The notes beneath the pieces are model-generated. The model worked only from the letters and a program-made list of their open reading frames with translations, was not told the DNA's origin and ran no database searches. Shown one piece after another: positions 35,399-43,665 of a DNA stretch of 64,000 nt. Where the stretch lies: assembly GCF_037543845.1 (NCBI RefSeq), contig NZ_JBBIFX010000002.1, forward strand, positions 124,001 through 188,000. The letters are read 5' to 3'. The position numbers and the translations under genes are program-made. Numbering within the stretch: the first letter of the stretch is position 1; every line of letters starts with the position of its first letter. The stretch comes from Gymnodinialimonas ulvae (GTDB taxonomy: Bacteria; Pseudomonadota; Alphaproteobacteria; Rhodobacterales; Rhodobacteraceae).

Positions 35399-36393
35399 AA
35401 GATATTCCTGACCTCAAGAACTACGACCAGACCCTGCGCGATGAAGCGGCTGAGCCGACCCTTGAAGTGCCGCAGGGCGAGCCGACCTCAAAAACGCAGA
35501 TCATCGCGATCTACGGCAAGGGCGGCATCGGCAAGAGCTTCACCCTCGCCAACCTCAGCCACATGATGGCCGAACAGGGCAAGCGTGTGCTTCTGATTGG
35601 GTGCGATCCGAAATCCGACACGACCTCGCTGCTGTTCGGTGGCAAGGCGTGCCCCACGATCATTGAGACCTCGACGCAGAAGAAACTCGCCGGCGAAGAG
35701 GTTGCCATTGGTGACGTTTGCTTCAAGCGCGGCGGTGTCTTTGCGATGGAGCTCGGCGGGCCCGAGGTCGGTCGCGGCTGCGGCGGGCGTGGCATCATCC
35801 ACGGGTTTGAGCTCCTCGAAAAGCTGGGCTTTCACGATTGGGATTTCGACTACGTTTTGCTCGATTTCCTCGGCGATGTGGTCTGCGGTGGCTTCGGTCT
35901 GCCGATTGCCCGCGACATGGCGCAGAAGGTGATCCTGGTCGGCTCCAACGACCTGCAATCGCTTTATGTGGCCAACAACGTCTGTTCCGCTGTCGAATAC
36001 TTCCGTAAGCTTGGCGGCAATGTCGGCGTCGCCGGTCTTGTGATCAACAAGGACGACGGTTCCGGTGAGGCGCAGGCCTTCGCCAAGGCCGTGGACATCC
36101 CTGTGTTGGCGTCTATCCCGCAGGACGATGACCTGCGAAAGAAATCCGCCAATTATCAGATCGTCGGCACGGCGGAATCGCAATGGGGCGCACTCTTTGC
36201 CGCGCTTGGCGAAAACGTCGCCGTCGCGCCGCCGATGCGTCCAACGGCCCTGAACCAAGACGAGCTACTCGAATTGTTCGACGGGTCCGAAACCGGCGCT
36301 GGCATCGAACTGGTCCCGGCCAGCGATATGGACATGCGCGGCAAGAACGCCACCGCCAAGGAATCGCTGGAGGTCGTCTACGATGAAGCATGA
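35395..36393 (+). CDS. bchX: Chlorophyllide a reductase iron protein BchX
   Basis: NifH-like ATPase that passes electrons to BchYZ to reduce ring B of chlorophyllide a. 332 residues. The P-loop is YGKGGIGKSFTLANL at about residues 40-54. The two cysteines ligating the bridging 4Fe-4S cluster are Cys129 (GRGCGGRG) and Cys164 (DVVCGGFG). The ATG at 35395 shares ATGA with the bchC stop. A short additional reading frame overlaps its last 11 bases and continues to bchY. Confidence 0.97.
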   Translation: MKDIPDLKNYDQTLRDEAAEPTLEVPQGEPTSKTQIIAIYGKGGIGKSFTLANLSHMMAEQGKRVLLIGCDPKSDTTSLLFGGKACPTIIETSTQKKLAGEEVAIGDVCFKRGGVFAMELGGPEVGRGCGGRGIIHGFELLEKLGFHDWDFDYVLLDFLGDVVCGGFGLPIARDMAQKVILVGSNDLQSLYVANNVCSAVEYFRKLGGNVGVAGLVINKDDGSGEAQAFAKAVDIPVLASIPQDDDLRKKSANYQIVGTAESQWGALFAALGENVAVAPPMRPTALNQDELLELFDGSETGAGIELVPASDMDMRGKNATAKESLEVVYDEA

Positions 36394-36541
36394 TCTCCTC
36401 CACGACATGATCGCCCGCTCCACGCGCCGCATTGAAATGTCCCGTGCTGCTGTCGAGGCGGCGCTCTCACAAAAGCTCAAAGCTGCCGCACCCCTTCAAA
36501 GGTGCTACGCGCAATCCGCTGAAGTGGATCGTCAGGCGTGA
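36383..36541 (+). CDS. Small reading frame coupled between bchX and bchY, unknown function
   Basis: 52 codons: MKHDLLHDMIARSTRRIEMS begins a basic, probably helical, soluble peptide ending EVDRQA. It has a strong ribosome site (GGAGG at 36370-36374, 8 bases before the ATG, inside bchX). It overlaps bchX by 11 bases, and its TGA overlaps the bchY GTG as GTGA. It fills the whole bchX-bchY interval, which makes it look like a coupled gene and not a gap. I recognise no family. It may be a genuine accessory small protein, or only a leader whose translation carries ribosomes to bchY. Confidence 0.5.
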   Translation: MKHDLLHDMIARSTRRIEMSRAAVEAALSQKLKAAAPLQRCYAQSAEVDRQA

Positions 36542-38106
36542 GTTCCGAGCTGACATATGACACCACCGCACAGGTTGACGTGATCGAAGGCGAAGCCGTC
36601 TCGACCCCGCCCGGATCTGCCGATGGTATGGGCTGCCACGGCGGTGCCGCGGAAATGGAAGCGGCGGCGCGGTCCGCTGGCAAGTCCGAGATCCTCGATC
36701 AATTTGCCAAGGACTACCCGCAAGGCCCGCATGACAAACCGCAGTCGATGTGCCCGGCGTTCGGCTCGCTTCGCGTGGGCCTGCGGATGCGCCGCGTTGG
36801 CACCGTTTTGTCCGGGTCGGCCTGCTGCGTATACGGCCTGACTTTTGTGTCCCACTTCTACGGCGCGCGCCGGTCAGTCGGATACGTCCCGTTCAATTCA
36901 GAGACCCTGGTCACAGGGAAACTCTTCGAAGATATCCGCGACGCTGTGCACGAGATGGCCGACCCTGAGCGTTACGACGCCATCGTGGTCACCAACCTCT
37001 GCGTGCCCACGGCGTCCGGTGTACCGCTCAGGCTTCTGCCTGACGAAATCAATGGAGTTCGGATCGTCGGCATCGACGTTCCGGGCTTCGGAGTACCGAC
37101 CCATGCCGAGGCGAAAGACGTCCTCGCCGGGGCGATGCTCAAATATGCCCGACAGGAAGTGGAGGCCGGTCCAGTTATGGCTCCTGTCTCGGGTGTTTCA
37201 GACCGTCCGACAGTTACGTTGTTGGGCGAAATGTTCCCTGCGGACCCCTTGGGGATTGCAGGGATGCTCGCGCCACTCGGTCTGGCGGCAGGTCCGGTCG
37301 TTCCCTGCCGTGAGTGGCGTGAGCTCTATTCCGCGTTGGACAGTCAGGTGGTGGCCGCAATCCATCCCTTCTACACCAGCGCCGTGCGCGAGTTTCAGGC
37401 CGCGGGTCGTACCGTGGTTGGTTCCGCGCCCGTGGGCCACGATGGCACCGCCGCTTGGCTCGCCGCGATCGGCGAGGCCTACAATGTGCCCGCCGCCAAG
37501 GTGGCCGAGGCGCAAAACGCGTTTCTGCCCGCGATCAAGGGGGCCTTGGCCTCCGTTCCGATCAACGGCACGATCACGTTGTCAGGCTATGAAGGCTCTG
37601 AACTCCTCGTTGCGCGCCTGCTGATCGAATCTGGCGCCGATGTGCCTTATGTTGGCACCGCCTGCGCCAAAACGCCGTGGTCCGCGCATGATCTCGAATG
37701 GCTCGAAGCGCGTGGCGTGAAGGTCAAATTCCGCGCCTCGCTCGAAGACGATTGCGCTGCGATGGAGGCGATCCAGCCCGACCTTGCCATCGGCACCACA
37801 CCCGTTGTGCAAAAGGGTAAGGAACTCGGTATCCCGAGCCTCTATTTCACCAACCTTATTTCCGCGCGTCCCCTTATGGGTCCTGCCGGGGCCGGGTCGT
37901 TGGGTCAGGTGGTCAACGCCGCCATGGCCAACAAGGAACGTATGTCCCACATGCGCGAATTCTTTGAAGGCGTCGGAACCGCAGACACCGCCGGTGTTTG
38001 GGAAGGCGCGCCGAACCTGCGCCCTGAATTCCGCGCTCAGAACCTCAAGAAGCTGGAGCGCGCCGAAAAGGCCCGTCTCGCCGCAAATGGCGGTGTGAAA
38101 TGCTGA
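36538..38106 (+). CDS. bchY: Chlorophyllide a reductase subunit BchY
   Basis: NifD-like subunit of the catalytic BchYZ heterotetramer. 522 residues with a GTG start. Cluster-binding cysteines lie in KPQSMCPAFGSLRVGLRMRR, SGSACCVYGLTFVSH and VTNLCVPTASGVPLRLLP, the usual positions. The ribosome site is modest (GAAGTGGA), consistent with coupling to the small frame upstream. Overlaps bchZ by 7 bases. Confidence 0.96.
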   Translation: MSSELTYDTTAQVDVIEGEAVSTPPGSADGMGCHGGAAEMEAAARSAGKSEILDQFAKDYPQGPHDKPQSMCPAFGSLRVGLRMRRVGTVLSGSACCVYGLTFVSHFYGARRSVGYVPFNSETLVTGKLFEDIRDAVHEMADPERYDAIVVTNLCVPTASGVPLRLLPDEINGVRIVGIDVPGFGVPTHAEAKDVLAGAMLKYARQEVEAGPVMAPVSGVSDRPTVTLLGEMFPADPLGIAGMLAPLGLAAGPVVPCREWRELYSALDSQVVAAIHPFYTSAVREFQAAGRTVVGSAPVGHDGTAAWLAAIGEAYNVPAAKVAEAQNAFLPAIKGALASVPINGTITLSGYEGSELLVARLLIESGADVPYVGTACAKTPWSAHDLEWLEARGVKVKFRASLEDDCAAMEAIQPDLAIGTTPVVQKGKELGIPSLYFTNLISARPLMGPAGAGSLGQVVNAAMANKERMSHMREFFEGVGTADTAGVWEGAPNLRPEFRAQNLKKLERAEKARLAANGGVKC

Positions 38107-39581
38107 TCCAGGATCACGATAGGGCAGGCGGCTATTGGGGAAGCATTTACGCGTTCACCGCCGTGAAGGGCCTGCAATGCATTATCGACGGTCCGGTCGG
38201 TTGCGAAAACCTGCCTGTGACCTCGGTCCTGCACTACACCGATGGCCTGCCGCCCCATGAGCTGCCGATCGTTGTCACGGGGCTGGGCGAGGAAGAGCTT
38301 GGCCGCGACGGCACCGAAGGCGCCATGAAACGCGCCTGGGGCACGCTTGATCCCGCTCTGCCCGCCGTAGTTGTGACCGGTTCCATCGCCGAGATGATCG
38401 GCGGCGGCGTCACGCCCATGGGCACGAATATCCAACGCTTCCTGCCGCGCACCATCGACGAAGACCAATGGGAAAGCGCTGATCGCGCCATGACCTGGAT
38501 CTTCACCGAATTTGGCATGACCAAGGGCCGCATGCCGCCCGAGAAAAAACGTGACGAGGGGGCCACTCCGCGCGTCAATATCCTCGGGCCGATGTACGGC
38601 ACGTTCAACATGCCCTCCGACCTTGCCGAAATCCGCCGCCTCGTCGAAGGCATCGGCGCCGAGATCAACATGGTCATGCCGCTGGGCAGCCACGTTGCCG
38701 AAATGCGCAATCTGGTGAATGCAGACGTCAACATCTGCATGTACCGCGAATTCGGCCGCGGCCTTTGCGAGGTTCTGGGCAAGCCCTACCTGCAAGCGCC
38801 CATCGGCGTGGACAGCACCACCAAATTCCTCCGCATGCTGGGCGAGATGACGGGCCTCGATCCCGAACCGTTCATCGAGACGGAAAAGCATTCCACCATC
38901 AAACCCGTCTGGGATCTGTGGCGCTCGGTCACGCAGGATTTCTTCGCCACCGCCTCCTTCGGGATTGTCGCGAACGAGACCTATGCCCGCGGCATCCGCA
39001 AGTTCCTCGAAGACGATCTGGGCTTTCCCTGCGCCTTCGCCGTGGCCCGTGTGGCTGGCAAGAAGACCGACAATGAACAGGTCCGCGCCATGGTCAGCGA
39101 AAAGCGCCCCCTCGTTCTGATGGGGTCGATCAACGAAAAGATGTACCTCGCGGAAATGGCCGCAGGGCACGGACCCAAGCCCGCGTTTATCCCCGCAAGC
39201 TTCCCCGGCGCCGCGATCCGTCGTGCCACCGGTACGCCAATGATGGGCTACGCGGGGGCGACGTATCTGTTGCAGGAAGTCTGCAACGGCCTGTTTGACG
39301 CCCTGTTCCATATCCTGCCGCTGGCTTCCGATATGGATAGCGCCGCTGCCACACCCGCCACCTTGCGCCGCGATTTCCCGTGGGACCCGGAGGCGCAGGC
39401 GCTTCTGGACCAGATCGTGGCCGAACACCCGATTTTGACCCGTATCTCGGCCGCGAAGACCCTTCGCGATGCAGCCGAAAAAGCCGCGCTCGAAGAGGGT
39501 GCGGAACGGGTTGTGGAAGACACGGTCAAGCGCCTCGCGCCGGCCGGATTCGATTTCGAAAGGGAGACGCGTCATGAGTGA
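38100..39581 (+). CDS. bchZ: Chlorophyllide a reductase subunit BchZ
   Basis: NifK-like partner of BchY. 493 residues beginning MLIQDHDRAGGYWGSIYAFT. The cluster cysteine lies in IDGPVGCENLPVTSVLHYTD. A central NIFK-like domain contains ILGPMYGTFNMPSDLAEIRR, and the C-terminal region of about 130 residues includes the proto-chlorophyllide reductase-type helix (DPEAQALLDQIVAEHPILTR). The last 8 bases encode the start of pufQ. The native puf promoter of related bacteria lies within this gene. Confidence 0.96.
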   Translation: MLIQDHDRAGGYWGSIYAFTAVKGLQCIIDGPVGCENLPVTSVLHYTDGLPPHELPIVVTGLGEEELGRDGTEGAMKRAWGTLDPALPAVVVTGSIAEMIGGGVTPMGTNIQRFLPRTIDEDQWESADRAMTWIFTEFGMTKGRMPPEKKRDEGATPRVNILGPMYGTFNMPSDLAEIRRLVEGIGAEINMVMPLGSHVAEMRNLVNADVNICMYREFGRGLCEVLGKPYLQAPIGVDSTTKFLRMLGEMTGLDPEPFIETEKHSTIKPVWDLWRSVTQDFFATASFGIVANETYARGIRKFLEDDLGFPCAFAVARVAGKKTDNEQVRAMVSEKRPLVLMGSINEKMYLAEMAAGHGPKPAFIPASFPGAAIRRATGTPMMGYAGATYLLQEVCNGLFDALFHILPLASDMDSAAATPATLRRDFPWDPEAQALLDQIVAEHPILTRISAAKTLRDAAEKAALEEGAERVVEDTVKRLAPAGFDFERETRHE

Positions 39582-39795
39582 TATGACCTCGAACAGCCCC
39601 GTCACACGGTCGGCCAAGCCGCCCAAGACGGAGTTCATGATCTACTTCGCGATCATCTTTGCCGCGACCTTGCCCCTGGCAACGCTCACCTGGGCGCTGG
39701 CGGCGATCAAATCGGCATCGCTGCCGGAAAAGGGCCCGGTCAAGCGGGCCTGGCGGCAGGCGAACCTCATCACTCCGATGATCTTCGCCGCCTGA
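39574..39795 (+). CDS. pufQ: PufQ, bacteriochlorophyll synthesis/assembly factor
   Basis: 73 residues with one membrane helix (FMIYFAIIFAATLPLATLTW, about 22-41). The PufQ-like tail is KGPVKRAWRQANLITPMIFA. PufQ of Rhodobacter is needed for normal bacteriochlorophyll levels and may present pigment intermediates to the membrane complexes. AGGGAGA precedes the ATG, which lies inside the end of bchZ (ATGAGTGA overlap). It has the usual position between bchZ and pufB. Confidence 0.88.
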   Translation: MSDMTSNSPVTRSAKPPKTEFMIYFAIIFAATLPLATLTWALAAIKSASLPEKGPVKRAWRQANLITPMIFAA

Positions 39796-40004
39796 TAAAC
39801 ATGCCCTGATCCGCACGTTAGAGCCTGACTAGACCCAGGTGTGCAGATCGGAGCCACACGAATTTCTCGGCGTGACGACCGGAGCCGGGGCCAAGCTTTC
39901 ACAGCGTTTTAACGTGGCGCAGTGAAATGCCGGCAGGGCAATGAGGCCTTGTCGGGGCCCGGCCGCAGGGTTTGCGGCATCAGTCTGACGTTCCGGAGGA
40001 AAAT
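39796..40004 (+). other. puf leader between pufQ and pufB
   Basis: 209 bases without a gene. It contains small inverted repeats, GTGTG-N11-CACAC at 39839-39859 and a perfect 6-bp hairpin GCCGCA/TGCGGC at 39962-39978, ending with a strong GGAGGA site for pufB. In relatives this segment is where puf mRNA is processed, so pufBA transcripts gain a structured 5' end. Confidence 0.5.
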
Positions 40005-40157
40005 ATGGCTGATAATTCCGACCTGTCATTCACAGGTCTCACCGACGAACAGGCGCAGGAACTGCACGCGGTGTATATGAGCGGGCTCTGGCTTTTCGCA
40101 GCCGTCGCCCTCGTTGCTCATATCGCCACGTATTTCTGGGCCCCTTGGTTCGGTTGA
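40005..40157 (+). CDS. pufB: Light-harvesting 1 (B870) beta subunit PufB
   Basis: 50 residues, single membrane helix (about 27-46). His39 in VALVAHIATYFWAPWFG is the bacteriochlorophyll ligand; His21 is the second conserved histidine of LH beta chains. The N-terminal part is polar and faces the cytoplasm. GGAGGAAAAT precedes the ATG. Followed by pufA after 12 bases. Confidence 0.97.
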   Translation: MADNSDLSFTGLTDEQAQELHAVYMSGLWLFAAVALVAHIATYFWAPWFG

Positions 40158-40169
40158 GGGAGACGAGAC

Positions 40170-40337
40170 ATGGCTAAGTTCTACAAGATCTGGCTCATCT
40201 TCGACCCGCGTCGCGTTTTCGTGGCGCAGGGCGTCTTCCTCTTCCTGCTCGCGGCGATGATCCACCTGGTGGTTCTGTCGTCCGGCATGAACTGGTTCGA
40301 GTCCGCCGCAATGAACATGGGTTTTGGCGGCGAGTAA
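40170..40337 (+). CDS. pufA: Light-harvesting 1 (B870) alpha subunit PufA
   Basis: 55 residues: MAKFYKIWLIFDPRRVFVAQ then a single membrane helix with His32 (AAMIHLVVLSSG) that ligates bacteriochlorophyll. This is the LH1 alpha pattern (KIWxxxDPRR). GAGGGAGACGAG gives its ribosome site. No second LH alpha/beta pair (LH2, pucBA) is in the window. Confidence 0.97.
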   Translation: MAKFYKIWLIFDPRRVFVAQGVFLFLLAAMIHLVVLSSGMNWFESAAMNMGFGGE

Positions 40338-40373
40338 GCCCCCGACCCCATGCTTTGACGGCATACGACAACA

Positions 40374-40407
40374 GCTGCGGGCGGGGCCTGACCGTCTCGC
40401 CCGCGGC
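40374..40407 (+). other. pufA-pufL intercistronic hairpin
   Basis: GCTGCGGGCG (40374-40383) pairs with CGCCCGCGGC (40398-40407), one G-U pair, loop 14. No T run follows. In Rhodobacter a hairpin at this spot protects the pufBA mRNA 3' end and makes LH1 more abundant than the reaction centre; the same role is inferred here. Confidence 0.65.
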
Positions 40408-40482
40408 AAACCAACAAAAACGCAAGATGACTGACGGCTGATCACCGACCAAGGGACAGGCCGCCAAACGCGGAGAGAGCGC

Positions 40483-41400
40483 ATGGCTTTGCTGAGCTTC
40501 GAGAAGAAATATCGCGTCCGCGGAGGGACGCTTATTGGCGGCGATCTGTTCGACTTCTGGGTGGGCCCGTTTTACGTGGGCTTCTTCGGGGTCACGACTG
40601 CCTTCTTTGCCCTTCTGGGCACCATCCTGATTTTCTGGGGGGCGGCCATGCAAGGCACGTTCAACCCCTGGACGATCAACATCGCACCACCTGACCTCAG
40701 CTACGGCCTTGGGTTTGCACCGCTTCTCGAAGGCGGGCTCTGGCAGATCATCACCTTCTGCGCGGTCGGGGCCTTTGTGTCCTGGGCCCTGCGTGAGGTC
40801 GAAATCTCCCGCAAACTCGGCATGGGCTATCACGTGCCCATCGCTTTTGGCTTCGCGATTTTCGCCTATGTCACGCTGGTGGTGTTCCGCCCGCTACTGA
40901 TGGGCGCCTGGGGTCACGGCTTCCCCTATGGCATCTTCAGCCACCTCGATTGGGTCAGCAACGTGGGCTACGCCTACCTGCACTTCCACTACAATCCGGC
41001 CCACATGATCGCGGTGACGCTGTTCTTCACCACGACCTTCGCCCTAGCCCTGCACGGCGGCCTGATCCTCTCGGCTGCGAACCCGCAGAAGGGCACGATC
41101 ATGAAGACGCCGGATCACGAAGACACGTTCTTCCGCGATTTCATCGGCTATTCCGTCGGCACCCTCGGCATCCACCGCGTGGGTCTACTTCTGGCGCTGG
41201 CCGCAGGCTTCTGGAGCGCCGTGTGTATCATCATCTCCGGTCCCGTCTGGACCGCCGGTTGGCCCGAATGGTGGAACTGGTGGCTCGATCTTCCGATCTG
41301 GCCGGATCATGGCCCGGTTTACGACACCACCGGTCTTGAGACCTACGGTACCGAAGCCGGCTATGCCGACGTGACCGCAGCCGAGGGAGCGACCGAATAA
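40483..41400 (+). CDS. pufL: Photosynthetic reaction centre L subunit PufL
   Basis: Five-helix membrane protein that binds the special pair, accessory pigments, quinone and iron. The 305 residues include pigment and iron ligands at His154, His174, His191 and His231, each one residue beyond the Rhodobacter sphaeroides numbering. The protein continues for over 20 residues after the usual end (WWNWWLDLPIW) with an acidic, tyrosine-containing tail (GLETYGTEAGYADVTAAEG). The stop overlaps the pufM start by one base. Confidence 0.97.
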   Translation: MALLSFEKKYRVRGGTLIGGDLFDFWVGPFYVGFFGVTTAFFALLGTILIFWGAAMQGTFNPWTINIAPPDLSYGLGFAPLLEGGLWQIITFCAVGAFVSWALREVEISRKLGMGYHVPIAFGFAIFAYVTLVVFRPLLMGAWGHGFPYGIFSHLDWVSNVGYAYLHFHYNPAHMIAVTLFFTTTFALALHGGLILSAANPQKGTIMKTPDHEDTFFRDFIGYSVGTLGIHRVGLLLALAAGFWSAVCIIISGPVWTAGWPEWWNWWLDLPIWPDHGPVYDTTGLETYGTEAGYADVTAAEGATE

Positions 41401-42407
41401 TGGCCTACTTCGAATACCAAAACATCTTCACCCAGGTTCAGGTTCAAGGCGAACCCGAAGCAGGGATGGAGTTCACCGACGACAACATCCTTGGTGGCAA
41501 GCGCTATGGCGATGGTGGTTTTTCGACCCTCGCCGGCTGGTTAGGCAATGCACAGCTTGGCCCGATCTACCTTGGGTGGGCCGGCTTGATCAGCCTCGCC
41601 ACCGGCCTCGCCTGGTTCAACATCGTTGGCTTCAACATGCTGTCTCAGGTCGACTGGTCGATCCCGGAGTTCATCCGGCAGCTCTTCTGGCTCGCGCTTG
41701 AACCGCCCGGTCCGGAACACGGCCTTTCCATGCCACCGCTCAATGACGGCGGCTGGTACATCATCTCCAGCTTCTTCCTGCTGATCTCGGTGATGTTCTG
41801 GTGGCTGCGGACCTACCTTCTGGCGGTGCAGCACCAGATGGGCAAACATATCGCATGGGCGTTTCTCGCCGCGATCTGGCTGTTTCTCGTGCTGGGCCTC
41901 TTCCGCCCGATCCTGATGGGGAGCTGGTCCGAGGCCGTGCCCTACGGCATCTTCCCGCACCTCGATTGGACCACGGCCTTCTCGATCCGGTACGGCAACC
42001 TCTACTACAACCCTTTCCACGCGCTTTCGATCGTCTTCCTCTACGGCTCCGTCCTGCTCTTCGCGATGCACGGCGCTACCATCCTCGCTGTTTCCCGCTA
42101 CGGCGGCGACCGCGAGCTGGAACAGATCATCGACCGCGGCACGGCATCCGAACGGGCTGGCCTGTTCTGGCGCTGGACCATGGGCTTCAACGCCACGATG
42201 GAAGGCATTCACCGGTGGGCCTGGTGGTTCGCGGTTCTGACCCCGATCACCGGCGGGATCGGTATCCTACTGACCGGTACGGTCGTGGATAACTGGTTCA
42301 TCTGGGCCCAGGAACACAACTTCGCTCCCGACTACCTCGAACCCTATGGCTATGAAGCCTACGGCTCGTATGAGGATTTCGGCGGCATCGCACGTGGGGA
42401 GGAGTAA
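41400..42407 (+). CDS. pufM: Photosynthetic reaction centre M subunit PufM
   Basis: Partner of L in the reaction-centre core. 335 residues. Ligands match Rhodobacter with an offset of five: His187 (accessory pigment), His207 (special pair), His224, Glu239 and His271 (iron). FHALSIVFLYGSVLLFAMHG and GIHRWAWWFAVL are diagnostic. The C-terminal tail YLEPYGYEAYGSYEDFGG is long and echoes the tail of PufL. Only 3 bases separate it from pufC. Confidence 0.98.
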   Translation: MAYFEYQNIFTQVQVQGEPEAGMEFTDDNILGGKRYGDGGFSTLAGWLGNAQLGPIYLGWAGLISLATGLAWFNIVGFNMLSQVDWSIPEFIRQLFWLALEPPGPEHGLSMPPLNDGGWYIISSFFLLISVMFWWLRTYLLAVQHQMGKHIAWAFLAAIWLFLVLGLFRPILMGSWSEAVPYGIFPHLDWTTAFSIRYGNLYYNPFHALSIVFLYGSVLLFAMHGATILAVSRYGGDRELEQIIDRGTASERAGLFWRWTMGFNATMEGIHRWAWWFAVLTPITGGIGILLTGTVVDNWFIWAQEHNFAPDYLEPYGYEAYGSYEDFGGIARGEE

Positions 42408-42410
42408 GAG

Positions 42411-43559
42411 ATGTTTCCCAAGTGGTTCGATAAATGGAATGACGACAACCCCACCAATATCTTCGGCCCCGCCATCGCGGTCGGCGCCTTGGGTGGGGCC
42501 ATCTTCGTCGCGGCGATGATCGTGGCCTGGGGGCAACCCTACGCCACGGCCGCGCAGCAAACCGGCCCTCGTGGCACCGGTATGCATGTGCAGGAATTCG
42601 TGTCCGACCTCGAAGCCGGTGATCCCACCGTCATCGATTACTACACCGACGAGCCCTTCGTTCCCGAAGAGGGCGAAGAACTGGCCGGTGATATCTACGA
42701 AAACGTGCAGGTGCTTGGCGATCTCACGGATGCCAACTTCAACCGCCTGATGGGTGCGATCACCCAATGGGTGGCCCCCGAAGAAGGCTGTACCTATTGC
42801 CACGCCGGTGCGGCTGACGGCAACTACGCCGACGATGACCTCTATACCAAGGTCGTCGCGCGGAACATGTTGCTGATGACCCGCAACATCAACGTGAACT
42901 GGGACGCGCATGTGAACGCCAATTACGAAGTTGGGGTCACCTGCTACACCTGTCACCGCGGCCAACCGGTGCCCAATAACGTCTGGTTCCGCGTCGGGCA
43001 GGTCAATTCCAACGCCGAAGGCTGGCCCGCGATCCAGAACCGGGCGACGATGACGTCGAACTTCACGTCGCTGCCGTCCGATTACCTGGAGCATTACCTG
43101 CTCGAAGCCGAGGACGGCGGGTATAACCAGATCGCCGTGCACGACCTCGAAAGCCGTGTGCAGCAGCAACCCGGCGACCCCCTGATCCAGCAGACCGAGC
43201 GGACCTATGCGTTCATGAACTACTTCTCGAACTCGCTGGGTGTGAATTGTGTCTTCTGTCACAACTCCCGTGCCTTCTACGACGGTGCGCAGAACACGCC
43301 GCAATGGGGCACTGCATCGCTTGGCATCATCATGGTGCAGGAGATGATCTCGGAATACCTCCTCCCGCTGGAAGACGTGTATCCCGAGAATCGCCTCGGC
43401 CCGGTCTTTGGCGACGCGCCGCTTGCGGCCTGCCGCACCTGTCACCAGGGCTACCAGCAGCCGATGCAGGGCCTCAACGTGATCGCGAACTGGCCCGAGC
43501 TGAACGTGATCGACGGCCCGCCGGATTACTCGGCCTGGGAAGAGGCTGCATCTGAATAA
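42411..43559 (+). CDS. pufC: Reaction-centre-bound tetraheme cytochrome c PufC
   Basis: Re-reduces the photo-oxidised special pair from the periplasmic side. 382 residues with four CxxCH sites: CTYCH (127-131), CYTCH (178-182), CVFCH (280-284), CRTCH (341-345). The single N-terminal membrane helix (IAVGALGGAIFVAAMIVAW, about 22-40) has no lipobox cysteine after it. The protein is therefore probably held by an uncleaved helix, unlike the lipoprotein of Blastochloris. pufC takes the place of pufX. A terminator follows. Confidence 0.97.
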   Translation: MFPKWFDKWNDDNPTNIFGPAIAVGALGGAIFVAAMIVAWGQPYATAAQQTGPRGTGMHVQEFVSDLEAGDPTVIDYYTDEPFVPEEGEELAGDIYENVQVLGDLTDANFNRLMGAITQWVAPEEGCTYCHAGAADGNYADDDLYTKVVARNMLLMTRNINVNWDAHVNANYEVGVTCYTCHRGQPVPNNVWFRVGQVNSNAEGWPAIQNRATMTSNFTSLPSDYLEHYLLEAEDGGYNQIAVHDLESRVQQQPGDPLIQQTERTYAFMNYFSNSLGVNCVFCHNSRAFYDGAQNTPQWGTASLGIIMVQEMISEYLLPLEDVYPENRLGPVFGDAPLAACRTCHQGYQQPMQGLNVIANWPELNVIDGPPDYSAWEEAASE

Positions 43560-43565
43560 GCGAAC

Positions 43566-43593
43566 ACGGCGGCAGGGTTACACTTGCCGCCGT
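43566..43593 (+). terminator. Terminator after pufC
   Basis: ACGGCGGCA (43566-43574) pairs perfectly with TGCCGCCGT (43585-43593), loop 10, followed by TTCTC. It likely ends most puf transcripts, with dxs read partly by read-through or from its own promoter. Confidence 0.7.
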
Positions 43594-43665
43594 TTCTCGA
43601 TCCGGTGGACGTCAGACCCCACCGGTACCGGGCTCAAACAGCCCAACAGAGACGGAGAATGACCA

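Noticed and set aside
39839..39859. TGT...ACA spacing in the pufQ-pufB leader
   Set aside because: The spacer is 13 bases, not 12, and it lies downstream of the expected puf promoter; treated as a small stem in the leader instead of a PpsR site.
43560..43665. pufX downstream of pufM
   Set aside because: The gene after pufM is a four-heme pufC, and the interval before dxs holds only a terminator and ribosome site.
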